The notes beneath the pieces were generated by a model, which was given only the letters and a program-made list of their open reading frames with translations, was not told the DNA's origin and ran no database searches. A stretch of DNA of 33,692 nt from Candidatus Burarchaeum australiense (GTDB lineage: Archaea; Micrarchaeota; Micrarchaeia; Burarchaeales; Burarchaeaceae): assembly GCA_902386535.1 (NCBI GenBank), contig CABMJK010000010.1, forward strand, positions 1 to 33,692, read 5' to 3'. This document shows, piece after piece, positions 9,754 to 18,090 of the stretch. Positions within the stretch are counted from its first letter, which is position 1, and every line of letters starts with the position of its first letter. The translations under genes and the position numbers were made by a program.

Positions 9754-10485
9754 TTATCTCGCCAACGGATATTTCGCCATGTAGATTTGGGTCTGCAACA
9801 CCACCAGGAACGGGAAGATGAAGAGCGAGTTGATTACGAGCACCCCTAGCTGGGCGACCTTGTGGGAAACCAGGCCCGAAAGCGAGAGGCCGATGAACTC
9901 CACGAGCGAAAGCGAGACCACTGCAATCACAATCCAAAGAAGGAACAACTCGGGCCTTTTCCTCACCGCATTGAAGCTCGCCTCGATGGCGCGGAGCGGC
10001 CTCATGTCGTCTATCACGAGGGCCGCGGGCGCATATACCAGGAAGCATGAGACCAGCAGAGTGGCGAGCGGGTTGAGCCAGCTCTGCACCTGCCAGTCGT
10101 AGGCCACGAGGCCAACGATGATGTAGAGGAGCTCGGCGGTGAGGAAGAGCCAGAAAATGTTCAGCACGTATTTCTCGATTCCGATGATGACCTCGCGCCT
10201 TATGTGCGTGAGGGTGCGCTGGGACCGCACGACGATGCAGATGGCCGCGGTCGCGAACGAGATTAGCAGCAGCGAGACGAGGAAGGCGATGCCCATGACC
10301 GCGATGTCGAAGCTGGTCAGGTCGGGCATGCTGCTCGTGCGCAGGTAGGCCCCGCCCACGGCCACGAAGGTCGGCAGTGGCGAGGCTAGGGGTATCAGAA
10401 CCGCCAGCAGCGCCGGCAGCGAGAAGAAAAGCATGAGCTTCAGGTTGCGGGAATACGCGTTCAGCGAATGCTCCAGCACGCCCAT
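9754..10485 (-). CDS. Multi-pass integral membrane protein of unknown function
   Basis: 243 aa, about six hydrophobic segments; compositionally like archaeal DUF7847-type membrane proteins (not verified). Confidence 0.75.
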   Translation of the reverse strand: MGVLEHSLNAYSRNLKLMLFFSLPALLAVLIPLASPLPTFVAVGGAYLRTSSMPDLTSFDIAVMGIAFLVSLLLISFATAAICIVVRSQRTLTHIRREVIIGIEKYVLNIFWLFLTAELLYIIVGLVAYDWQVQSWLNPLATLLVSCFLVYAPAALVIDDMRPLRAIEASFNAVRKRPELFLLWIVIAVVSLSLVEFIGLSLSGLVSHKVAQLGVLVINSLFIFPFLVVLQTQIYMAKYPLAR

Positions 10486-10578
10486 TTCATCACGCGCGTT
10501 TATCGCTTCCCTATTATTAAACCTTTACGCCCTCGAGACTCTTTCCGGTCTGGCACGGAATCTGCTCGCTTCCGCAAA

Positions 10579-10594
10579 CCTATATAAATATAGG
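10579..10594. promoter_or_regulatory. Perfect AT-rich palindrome CCTATATAAATATAGG overlapping a TATA-like element between divergent genes
   Basis: 7-bp arms CCTATAT/ATATAGG around AA, in the intergenic region between 10485(-) and 10646(+). Confidence 0.5.
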
Positions 10595-10645
10595 TGGTAT
10601 TTATAATTTCAGAGAAACGCAATATGTTGTGTTGAGGGTTTTCGA

Positions 10646-11335
10646 ATGGCTTCCTCTCCGCCGGCCCGGCTCTTCGCTTCCGTCGTGCTACTCGCGCTGG
10701 CCTTCCTCCTGGTTGTCCTGCCCTCTCTTGCAAGTGCAGGTGAGTTCGCCCGTGCAGCCATCATCGCCGACTCGGGTACCGGCGTTCAGACCGCCTGCGT
10801 CAACTTCTCGGGCTCAGCCAGCGCGGCCGAGCTTCTTGCACAATCCGGTCTGGGGCCCGAGTTCGCGGACTATGGCGACATGGGAAAGGCCGTGTGCAAG
10901 CTGGGCGCCACGGGCTGCAATGCCACAAGCTGCTTCTGTAGTTCAAGCTACTGGGCCTTCTATTACGCGCGCAACGGCTCGTGGGTTTCCTCCGATGTCG
11001 GCGTGAGCTTCCACAATGCGACCGATGGCGAGGTGCTGGGCTTCAGGTGGACTTCCGCAATGCCCGCCGAGGAGCCGGCCTGGGTAAACTTCTCGGAAGC
11101 GTGCGAGCCGATGGAATCCACTGCCTCGGAAGTCACGCCACAACCTCCGGCCAACATGACCCGGCAGCCCCCGACCAATGCTACTTCACAGTCTCCAACC
11201 GTGCAATCCGCACCGCCCGGGTCCGCTTCTTCGGAGCAGCAGAATTCCTCTGCCTTCAACGATTTTCTGCAGGCCGCATCGGATTTCTTCGCCAGCATCG
11301 GCAGGTTTATATCGGGACTGTTCAATTGGAAATAG
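10646..11335 (+). CDS. Secreted DUF4430-like (transcobalamin C-terminal-like) protein
   Basis: 229 aa; signal peptide; TGVQTACVNFSGSASAAELLAQSGL...CKLGATGCNATSCFCSSSYWAFYYARNGSWVSSDVGVSFHNATDGEVLGFRW fits the DUF4430 pattern; Pro/Thr-rich linker; hydrophobic C-terminus. Confidence 0.7.
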   Translation: MASSPPARLFASVVLLALAFLLVVLPSLASAGEFARAAIIADSGTGVQTACVNFSGSASAAELLAQSGLGPEFADYGDMGKAVCKLGATGCNATSCFCSSSYWAFYYARNGSWVSSDVGVSFHNATDGEVLGFRWTSAMPAEEPAWVNFSEACEPMESTASEVTPQPPANMTRQPPTNATSQSPTVQSAPPGSASSEQQNSSAFNDFLQAASDFFASIGRFISGLFNWK

Positions 11336-11347
11336 AAGGTTGTTGAC

Positions 11348-11908
11348 ATGCGCTATCGGCTTGCAGCGGCATCCGGCCTGGTCGTGGCTGCGGCAGCGAG
11401 CGCGGCCACCATGCACTATTTCGGAGCCCCTCCGAACATCGAACTGCTAATGCCCTTCGTGCTTGCAAGCGGGCTGATGCTCGGCCCTGCCGCAGGCTTT
11501 GCCAGCGGCCTGCTCATGCGCGCGCTCTATGACTTCTTCATTGCCTGGCCCGGCCCCTGGACTACGGCACCCGCGTTTTCCTACGGCGTGGTCGGCCTTC
11601 TCGCGGGCCTCGTGCCCCTGCTGGCGCATGGCCGCCGCACCTTTTCGCGCATCGAAATCACGGCCATGGCGGTGGCTTTCACTCTAGTTTACGATTTCCT
11701 CACCCTCCTGGCATTCAGCGCCATGTTCGGCCTCCCGCTCCTGCTCGCGCTCGGCCCGCAGGTGCCCTTCACCATCAACCACGTTCTCGGGAACGCGCTG
11801 TTCGCATTCGCCTTCACGCCCCTGCTGAACTCGGTGCTCTCCAAGGTCTGCCTGCTCGATGCGGCAGAAGCAAGGCAGCAGCAGCCCGTGAGCCTCGTGC
11901 AGGAATAG
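11348..11908 (+). CDS. ECF transporter S-component-like membrane protein
   Basis: 186 aa, about five to six TM segments; LMPFVLASGLMLGPAAGFASGLLMRALYDF resembles S-component substrate-binding subunits; follows the DUF4430-like gene by 12 bp. Confidence 0.68.
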   Translation: MRYRLAAASGLVVAAAASAATMHYFGAPPNIELLMPFVLASGLMLGPAAGFASGLLMRALYDFFIAWPGPWTTAPAFSYGVVGLLAGLVPLLAHGRRTFSRIEITAMAVAFTLVYDFLTLLAFSAMFGLPLLLALGPQVPFTINHVLGNALFAFAFTPLLNSVLSKVCLLDAAEARQQQPVSLVQE

Positions 11909-11970
11909 AGCAAGTGCAGTCGCGTGAACTTTCGTAAACCTTCCATGCGTAAGCGTCTTCATGTGATTTT

Positions 11971-13233
11971 ATGGCCGTCCCGCAAGCAACAGTGCAGGTT
12001 TCTCCTTCGCGCAACGGGGCGGGAGAACTTCCGGCGCAGCCCTCGCGCTCGCTCGACGCGCTAGAGGCCAGCCGCCGGCACCTGATGCGCCTCCATGGGC
12101 GGGAAGTCGAGCTGGCGCGCTTCGACATGCGGCTCGAAAGCGCCGAAGGCGACTGGGTGCGCCTGTCCTGGTACGGCGTGAAGGGCATGAACGGCATCGA
12201 AGGCATGCAGGTGCTGTCCGCTGTCACTGGCGACAGGTTTTCCTACACCATCCGGATGCACGCCACGCTCGGGCCCGAGGTGACCGACATCCGCCTGCTG
12301 CTTGACGACCGCGAGATAGCGCTGCACAAGAGCGAGAAGGGCGGGCCGCAGTTCTATTTCCAGGATTTGCTGCCCGCCACGCGGACCGGCGGCGAAACGA
12401 TTTTCCTCGGCTTCCACCAGATACGGAACGATTCCGTGATGGACTTCACGTTCCGCGACGACCGCGGCGAGCGGTTCATGGGCGACATCAACCTGCGCGA
12501 GGCGCCCGTGATTTACGCGCGCGATTATGCGCGCGGGCAGATGGGCAGGCCGCATGGCGAGCAGAAAGACGAAAGCAGGCCCAGGACCGGCTTTGCCGAC
12601 CACGGCAATGACTCCACCACGCTGGCCCGGAAAACCGAAGCGATGAGCGGGGACTTCCGCCGCGACTATGACAGCGTCTGCCCGGTCAACCTGTCTTCCG
12701 AGCAGCAGCTGTTCGCAGGCCAGCCCCTTATGATCGAGCCGCTTACTTACCTGGCGCAGAATGCGGGTGTGCAGATGCAATACGAGCTGGCCGGCACTTC
12801 CGCCTCCATCTTGTCTTTAACTCCGGTGTCGGTCGAAGAAGGGCTCGCGTCAAATTACCTCGTTCCCTACGGCGATGACGCGGTGCGGAAGGCGCGCGCA
12901 TTGCTGGCCGAGCGCGATGCTGAAAGGCAGGCAAAGGTGCTGCGAAGGTTTTACGATTCCCTGTTGCAACTGTGGATGCTTAATCAAGGCGCAAACGCCA
13001 GTGCGGAGGCGAGAAGGGCGCAGGAAAGGGAAAGAGAGCTGCAGAAGGCCATGAGGAATCTCCAGGCAGAGCTGAAGCAGATGACGCGTTTTTTGCCCCC
13101 GGGCGCCCGCGCCAGGCTGGAAGGCAGCCTGGACAAGCTCGCACGAAAGCTGGAAGAGCTCGGAAAGCGCTCAGGAAATGAAGTCCTCCGCAAGGGCGGC
13201 GCAAACGGGTGGCTGAACTGTGTGGCGGGATGA
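11971..13233 (+). CDS. Hypothetical cytoplasmic protein with C-terminal coiled coil
   Basis: 420 aa, no signal peptide, beta-rich N-terminal half, charged helical C-terminus (RRAQERERELQKAMRNLQAELKQMTRF). Confidence 0.7.
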   Translation: MAVPQATVQVSPSRNGAGELPAQPSRSLDALEASRRHLMRLHGREVELARFDMRLESAEGDWVRLSWYGVKGMNGIEGMQVLSAVTGDRFSYTIRMHATLGPEVTDIRLLLDDREIALHKSEKGGPQFYFQDLLPATRTGGETIFLGFHQIRNDSVMDFTFRDDRGERFMGDINLREAPVIYARDYARGQMGRPHGEQKDESRPRTGFADHGNDSTTLARKTEAMSGDFRRDYDSVCPVNLSSEQQLFAGQPLMIEPLTYLAQNAGVQMQYELAGTSASILSLTPVSVEEGLASNYLVPYGDDAVRKARALLAERDAERQAKVLRRFYDSLLQLWMLNQGANASAEARRAQERERELQKAMRNLQAELKQMTRFLPPGARARLEGSLDKLARKLEELGKRSGNEVLRKGGANGWLNCVAG

Positions 13234-13331
13234 ACTGGTCTGTAATCTAGCCATACTTACATCACCTGCTTTTGTCAGAATGCCTTTTTAGGTGCTGTTG
13301 AGTGCCCCCAAGTGCAAAAAAAGGTGCGCAC

Positions 13332-13424
13332 ATGCCAGAACAAAACGACGTAGAAAAGGATAAAAAACCATTCTCCGAATTGTTTGTGTTGGTGACAGAA
13401 TATGGAGTTAACGGAGTTTATTGA
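13332..13424 (+). CDS. Possible 30-aa small ORF overlapping the start of the AlbA_2 gene
   Basis: ATG preceded by GGTG; MPEQNDVEKDKKPFSELFVLVTEYGVNGVY*; overlaps the 13402 start in another frame. Confidence 0.25.
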   Translation: MPEQNDVEKDKKPFSELFVLVTEYGVNGVY

Positions 13425-14802
13425 ACTATCCAAACAAGAAACTTTTTTTGTAGAGAAAAAGAACGGAATAGGCGATGCTTTAGGAAGACTGATGGCTGCA
13501 TATGGGACTTCAGGAACAGGTAAAGCATTAGTTGGCATTGAAGACTCAGGAACTCTTTCCGGTCTTTTTTATAATGACAATTCAAAAAAAGATTTAAATG
13601 TCCTTTTAGAAAAATGTCTTCCCAAACCAACGGTGAATGTTGAAAGTATTCCTTTTGAAAAAGGAAAAGTCGTATTGTGCATTACAATACACGAATCAAA
13701 AATAAAGCCGACCTACTTCAACGGAACAGCGTATTGGCGAGACAACGGCGAAACCAAAGTATGTTCAAATGAACAAGTTTTGCATTTTCAAATTGAATCT
13801 GGGCGACTAAAGTTCGATGCTTTACCTTGTAAAACTTCAGAAAGAATCGGCTTGCTTCAGGACATAGATACAAATACCGTTTCTGAATTCCTTGATGCTG
13901 CTAAAATTAAACGAAATCGGACTTTAAGTAATAGCGTTCGAACTGAAGACGTTCTGTCCAATCTAAGTTTATATAATAAAAACGACAACACAATTAATAA
14001 TGCCGGAATTTTATTATTTGGAAAGAAGCCACAAGAATTTTGTCCTCAAGCGAGCATCACGCTCTCCGTTTTCAATAGCGACAGTGTGTCAACAGAACCT
14101 TTCATAAGACAGCAATTAAACGGCAATATATTTTACTTAATTGAAAATAGCGTTAATTTAATCAAACAATATGCGCCACCGGTCTCAAGAATTGAAGGAC
14201 TAAAACGAATTGATGTCTATCCCTACCCTTACGAAGCGCTCAGGGAGTTGATAATCAATGCAATTGCCCATAGAGATTATTTTACTCCATCTGAAATAAC
14301 GATTCGGCTTTTTAAAAATCGAATTGAAATTACAAATCCGGGCGGAGTGCCAAAGGAAATTGATTTTGAAAAATTAATTAATGGTGAAAATAATCTGTCC
14401 GTTAGGCGTAACCAACTAATTTCTGATGTCTTAGATTTCGCAGGATACATGGATAAAGCTGGATATGGCTTCATCAAGATCTTAACTGCTCTTCACTCTC
14501 AGGGACTTCCAAAACCAGAATTTCCAAAAGTTCAAGATAGTTTCAAAGCAATAATCTACGCAGGCAATACGACTTCGGGACTAAGTACAACGAAGGTTTT
14601 GGATTATCCCAAGGGCGTGGTTGTTATTTTAAAAACAATTATTGAAGCCGGAACTAACGGAATTTCTAACCAAGAGTTGGTGAGCAAGAGTGGTTATACT
14701 GCGGTGTATGTCTCAAATATCACTAAAATTCTTGAAGACGAAAAACAAATTTTCAAAAAAAGGCGAGGAAATCGGATTCATTTATTCGTAAAATCTTCTT
14801 AA
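13402..14802 (+). CDS. AlbA_2 (Schlafen-type) DNA-binding / HATPase_c_4 transcriptional regulator-like protein
   Basis: 466 aa; N-terminal ETFFVEKKNGIGDALGRLMAAYGTSGTGKALVGIEDSG; YPYEALRELIINAIAHRDYF..EITIRLFKNRIEITNPGGVP; C-terminal winged-helix-like segment. Markedly AT-rich. Confidence 0.85.
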   Translation: MELTEFIELSKQETFFVEKKNGIGDALGRLMAAYGTSGTGKALVGIEDSGTLSGLFYNDNSKKDLNVLLEKCLPKPTVNVESIPFEKGKVVLCITIHESKIKPTYFNGTAYWRDNGETKVCSNEQVLHFQIESGRLKFDALPCKTSERIGLLQDIDTNTVSEFLDAAKIKRNRTLSNSVRTEDVLSNLSLYNKNDNTINNAGILLFGKKPQEFCPQASITLSVFNSDSVSTEPFIRQQLNGNIFYLIENSVNLIKQYAPPVSRIEGLKRIDVYPYPYEALRELIINAIAHRDYFTPSEITIRLFKNRIEITNPGGVPKEIDFEKLINGENNLSVRRNQLISDVLDFAGYMDKAGYGFIKILTALHSQGLPKPEFPKVQDSFKAIIYAGNTTSGLSTTKVLDYPKGVVVILKTIIEAGTNGISNQELVSKSGYTAVYVSNITKILEDEKQIFKKRRGNRIHLFVKSS

Positions 14803-14941
14803 ACTATTTTTGTTTAATTATTTTAATTACTTTAAGTATGACCCTTTGACTTTATGAGCAAAATGGACTTTCTTAGCGACCCCCGTCACGATAACCATTA
14901 TAAACTTCTTCCCCCAGAAGAAGCGCTGACACGGTGATATT

Positions 14942-15121
14942 TTGAATTGCGAAAGATGCGGAGAACCTACCCCGATGCCGAGGCAGTGCGAATACTGTAA
15001 GAAAGTCATCTGCCGCGCCTGCGTGAAGTCCTCGAAGCGAATCGGGAAAGTCACGCAGATGGCCATATGCAAGAGCTGCTGGGGCGACCTGAAGGCAAGG
15101 AAAAAGTTCAAGTCGGTCTAG
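14942..15121 (+). CDS. Small zinc-finger protein with four CxxC motifs
   Basis: TTG start with upstream GGTGAT; (M)NCERCGEPTPMPRQCEYCKKVICRACVKSSKRIGKVTQMAICKSCWGDLKARKKFKSV; not in the supplied ORF track. Confidence 0.72.
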   Translation: MNCERCGEPTPMPRQCEYCKKVICRACVKSSKRIGKVTQMAICKSCWGDLKARKKFKSV

Positions 15122-15157
15122 TCTTTTCGTGCGGTCCTGCTGGGCACCTATTCGTAA

Positions 15158-16273
15158 TCAGGCCTTCTCAACAACAAGCCTTACTTCCCATTCCTCTATC
15201 TTCCACATCTTGCCCTCTGCTTTTCCGCCAGTCTTTCCTTCTTTCTTCTTGGCCTCTTCCTTGAGCTCGAGCTTTTTCGCGTTCACCGACTTGGCGAGCG
15301 CCTGCTTCTGCCCCTCGACCAGCGCCAGGAACTCCGCGGGCGCGTAAATGGAAACCTTCACCTCGTCCTTCTCGAGCAAATCAATCTCCTTCCTCGTGGC
15401 CTGAATCCTGCGCGTGAGCTCGCGCGCCATGGCCTCGGCGTAGAGCGCGGCATCCAGCTTCGGGTTGAACCAGGCCTTGCCCTCCTCGAAATCCGCGCTC
15501 ACGTGGCCTTCTTTTGCCTTGCCCATGCCCACTGCCTTCGCGTTCGCGAGCTGCGCAATCACCTGCCCGAGCCTGGCGACCGCGGCCGCCACCGCGCTCG
15601 ACTCGCTCTCGACTATTACCTCGGCAATGGGCCACCGGAGCTTCACGCCCGCGCCCTGCCGCGCATTTGCGGATGCATTGACTATCTGGTCCGCAATCTT
15701 CATCTGGCCCTCGAGCAGCGTGTCTATCGCCTTCTCGTCATAGGCCGGCCAGCCCAGCAGGCTCGCGCTCGCCTCCTTTTCGCGCTGCCTGAAGAAGCGC
15801 TGGTAGATGTCCTCGCACACGAAAGGCGTGATGGGCGTCATGAGCTTCATGAGCGCGAGCATGGATCTGTAGAGAACTTCGTTCACCGCGTCCGCATCCT
15901 CGCCCGCGCCCATCCTCGCCTTCGCTATCTTCAGGTAGAATCGGCTCAGGTCATCGACCACGAACCTGCGCAGCGCGTTCACCGCGTCGTGGATGCGGTA
16001 CTCGTCGAAGGCGAGCGTGGCCTCCTTGGTCACGCTGTTCAGCCGCGAGAGCAGCCACGCATCCTCAAGTCTGTAGGAAACTTTTCCCTTTGCCTTCGGC
16101 TCGGAATAGAAGCGCTCCAGGTAGATGCACAAATTATAGAGTATTCCGACCGTGCCCGCGGCCTCCTTCATCTCGCTCCAGTTGAAGCGCAAATCCTCCC
16201 ACACGCTCGAGCTCAGGCTCCACAGCCTGAACGCGTCGGCCCCGTGCTTGTCGAGCATCTCCTCCAGCGGCAC
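15158..16273 (-). CDS. ileS: IleRS C-terminal fragment (anticodon-binding domain)
   Basis: Possible GTG at 16273, immediately after the broken KMSKS segment; VPLEEMLDKHGADAFRLWSLSSSVWEDLRFNW..., same frame as the upstream fragment. Confidence 0.75.
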   Translation of the reverse strand: MPLEEMLDKHGADAFRLWSLSSSVWEDLRFNWSEMKEAAGTVGILYNLCIYLERFYSEPKAKGKVSYRLEDAWLLSRLNSVTKEATLAFDEYRIHDAVNALRRFVVDDLSRFYLKIAKARMGAGEDADAVNEVLYRSMLALMKLMTPITPFVCEDIYQRFFRQREKEASASLLGWPAYDEKAIDTLLEGQMKIADQIVNASANARQGAGVKLRWPIAEVIVESESSAVAAAVARLGQVIAQLANAKAVGMGKAKEGHVSADFEEGKAWFNPKLDAALYAEAMARELTRRIQATRKEIDLLEKDEVKVSIYAPAEFLALVEGQKQALAKSVNAKKLELKEEAKKKEGKTGGKAEGKMWKIEEWEVRLVVEKA

Positions 16274-16453
16274 GAAGTTGCTTAGCTACTTCCTCATCTT
16301 CTCGCCCTTCTCCTCCATGAAGAAGCCGTTCATTAGAATGGATTTGTAGGGAATCTCGTCCTTGAGAACCACGCCCGAGCCGAGCAGCGAGTAGAACCAG
16401 CCCCGCACCTGGTCCTTGCCCTCGGTTATGAAATCGCAGGGATACCAGAATTT

Positions 16454-18049
16454 TTACTCCTCGGGCGTGAGCGAGGCCCAGATGGCATTGCCCGAGTCGA
16501 ACCACACGTCGAGCACGTCGGGCGTGCGCCTCATCTCGCCGCCGCACTTGCACGGGAAAGTCACCTTGTCCATGTCCGGCTTGTGCAAGTCCGGATACTG
16601 CCCCGGCAGCTCGCCGGCCGAGCCCACGACTTTCATCTCCTTGCAGCCCTCCTTCTGGCAAGTCCAGATGGGCAAAGGTATCCCCCAGTAGCGCTGGCGC
16701 GAGATGCACCAGTCGGGCGCGTTGCCCACGAAATCGCGGAACCAGGTGCGCGCGTGCTCGGGCTGCCACCTTATCTTGTCGATTTCCTTGAGCATCTCTT
16801 CCTTCACTTTCGAGACCGCGATGAACCACTGGTCCGTAGTGATATAGATGAGCGGAGTCTTGCAGCGCCAGCAGTGCGCGTACCTGTGCCTTATGGTGCC
16901 CGCGTGGATTAGCGTGCCCCTCTCGCGCAGATACTCGATTATCTCGTGGTTGGTCTTCTTCACGTTCTTGCCCGCGTACTCGCCGGCCTCGGCAGTGTAA
17001 TTGCCGTTCGCGCCCACGGGGCAGAAAATTTCCAGGCCATAGCGCTTGCCCACTATGAAGTCCTGCGGGCCGTGCCCTGGCGCGCAGTGCACGAGGCCCG
17101 TGCCGTCCTCGAGCGTCACGAACTCGTCGCTGAGCACCACCTTGTGCACAATCTCCTGCTGCTTCGGCACCTTCTCGAAAAGCGGGTGCACGTACTCGAG
17201 GCCCTCGAGCTTCTTGCCCGAAACCTCGCCCAGAATCACCGGGCTAAGGCCGAGCTCGTGCGTCACCGCCATCAGCGCGTCCAATCTTTCCTTCGCCACA
17301 ATCCAAATTTCATCTCCAACTTTCGCCTTCACGTACTTGAACTCCGGGTGCACCATGACGGCCATGTTCGCGACCAGCGTCCACGGCGTGGTCGTCCAGA
17401 TTATCAAAAATTCTTTTTCTTTTGAATCTTTTCCCTTCACCTCGAACTTCACGTAAATAGACGTGTCATCCACGTCCTCGTACTCGAGCTCGTAGTTGGC
17501 CATCGTGGTCTCGCAGCGCGGGCAGAGCGGCAGCACGTAGATGCCGCGGTGCAGCAGGCCCTTCTCGTGCGCCTTCTTGATGGTGGCCCAGGAGCGCTCG
17601 ATGAAACCCCGCTTATATGTAATATAGGGGTCCTCCCAGTCCATCCACACCCCGCACCTCTGGAACTGGCCGCCCATCACGCCGATATATTGGGTGGCAA
17701 ACTGCTTGCACTTCTCTATGAATTTCTCGACCCCGATCTTCTCCTCAATCTCCTTCTTGTTCCTGAGCTTGAGCTCCTGCTCCACTTTCACCTCTATCGG
17801 AAGGCCGTGCGTGTCGTAGCCCGGCTTTGCCCTCAGGTTCCTGCCCCTTGCCCTCCAATATCGGCACATGGCGTCCTTTATGCACTTGTTCCATGCCGTG
17901 CCCGGATGTATCTGCCCTGTGGCATAGGGCGGGCCGTCGCAGAAATAGAGCTTCTCGCCCTTGGCGTTCCTCTCCTTCACCTTTTCATACACTTTCTCGC
18001 TTTGCCAGAGCTGCAGAATCCTCTTCTCGGTTTCCATCGCGCTGTACAT
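16454..18049 (-). CDS. ileS: IleRS N-terminal fragment (Rossmann catalytic fold plus editing domain)
   Basis: ORF ends with TAA after DSGNAIWASLTPEE; start at 18049 has upstream GGTG (the track extends to 18067). Confidence 0.85.
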   Translation of the reverse strand: MYSAMETEKRILQLWQSEKVYEKVKERNAKGEKLYFCDGPPYATGQIHPGTAWNKCIKDAMCRYWRARGRNLRAKPGYDTHGLPIEVKVEQELKLRNKKEIEEKIGVEKFIEKCKQFATQYIGVMGGQFQRCGVWMDWEDPYITYKRGFIERSWATIKKAHEKGLLHRGIYVLPLCPRCETTMANYELEYEDVDDTSIYVKFEVKGKDSKEKEFLIIWTTTPWTLVANMAVMVHPEFKYVKAKVGDEIWIVAKERLDALMAVTHELGLSPVILGEVSGKKLEGLEYVHPLFEKVPKQQEIVHKVVLSDEFVTLEDGTGLVHCAPGHGPQDFIVGKRYGLEIFCPVGANGNYTAEAGEYAGKNVKKTNHEIIEYLRERGTLIHAGTIRHRYAHCWRCKTPLIYITTDQWFIAVSKVKEEMLKEIDKIRWQPEHARTWFRDFVGNAPDWCISRQRYWGIPLPIWTCQKEGCKEMKVVGSAGELPGQYPDLHKPDMDKVTFPCKCGGEMRRTPDVLDVWFDSGNAIWASLTPEE

Positions 18050-18090
18050 GCCACACACCAAAATCAATCAAGCTTGACCTTAAACCATTC

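Larger units (their letters stand above)
15158..18049 (-). pseudogene. ileS: Isoleucyl-tRNA synthetase reading frame interrupted by two in-frame stops (TAA at 16454-16456, TAG at 16286-16288)
   Basis: One continuous minus-strand frame reads as IleRS: DGPPYATGQIHPGTAWNKCIKD, WTTTPWTLVANMAV, DVLDVWFDSGNAIWASLTPEE*KFWYPCDFITEGKDQVRGWFYSLLGSGVVLKDEIPYKSILMNGFFMEEKGEKMRK*LSNFVPLEEMLDKHGADAFRLW. Confidence 0.85.

Noticed and set aside
14803-14832. T-rich tract after the AlbA_2 gene as a dedicated terminator
   Set aside because: Plausible, but the surrounding island is AT-rich throughout, so the tract is not distinctive.
16286-16288. TAG in ileS as a pyrrolysine codon
   Set aside because: TAG terminates other genes here (for example at 6364-6366 and 9724-9726), a separate TAA also interrupts the gene, and no Pyl machinery is visible in the window.
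17890-17950. HPGT in place of the HIGH motif in IleRS as a second catalytic lesion
   Set aside because: Archaeal IleRS proteins tolerate H-x-G-T variants in a similar AWNK context, so this alone is not evidence of inactivation.
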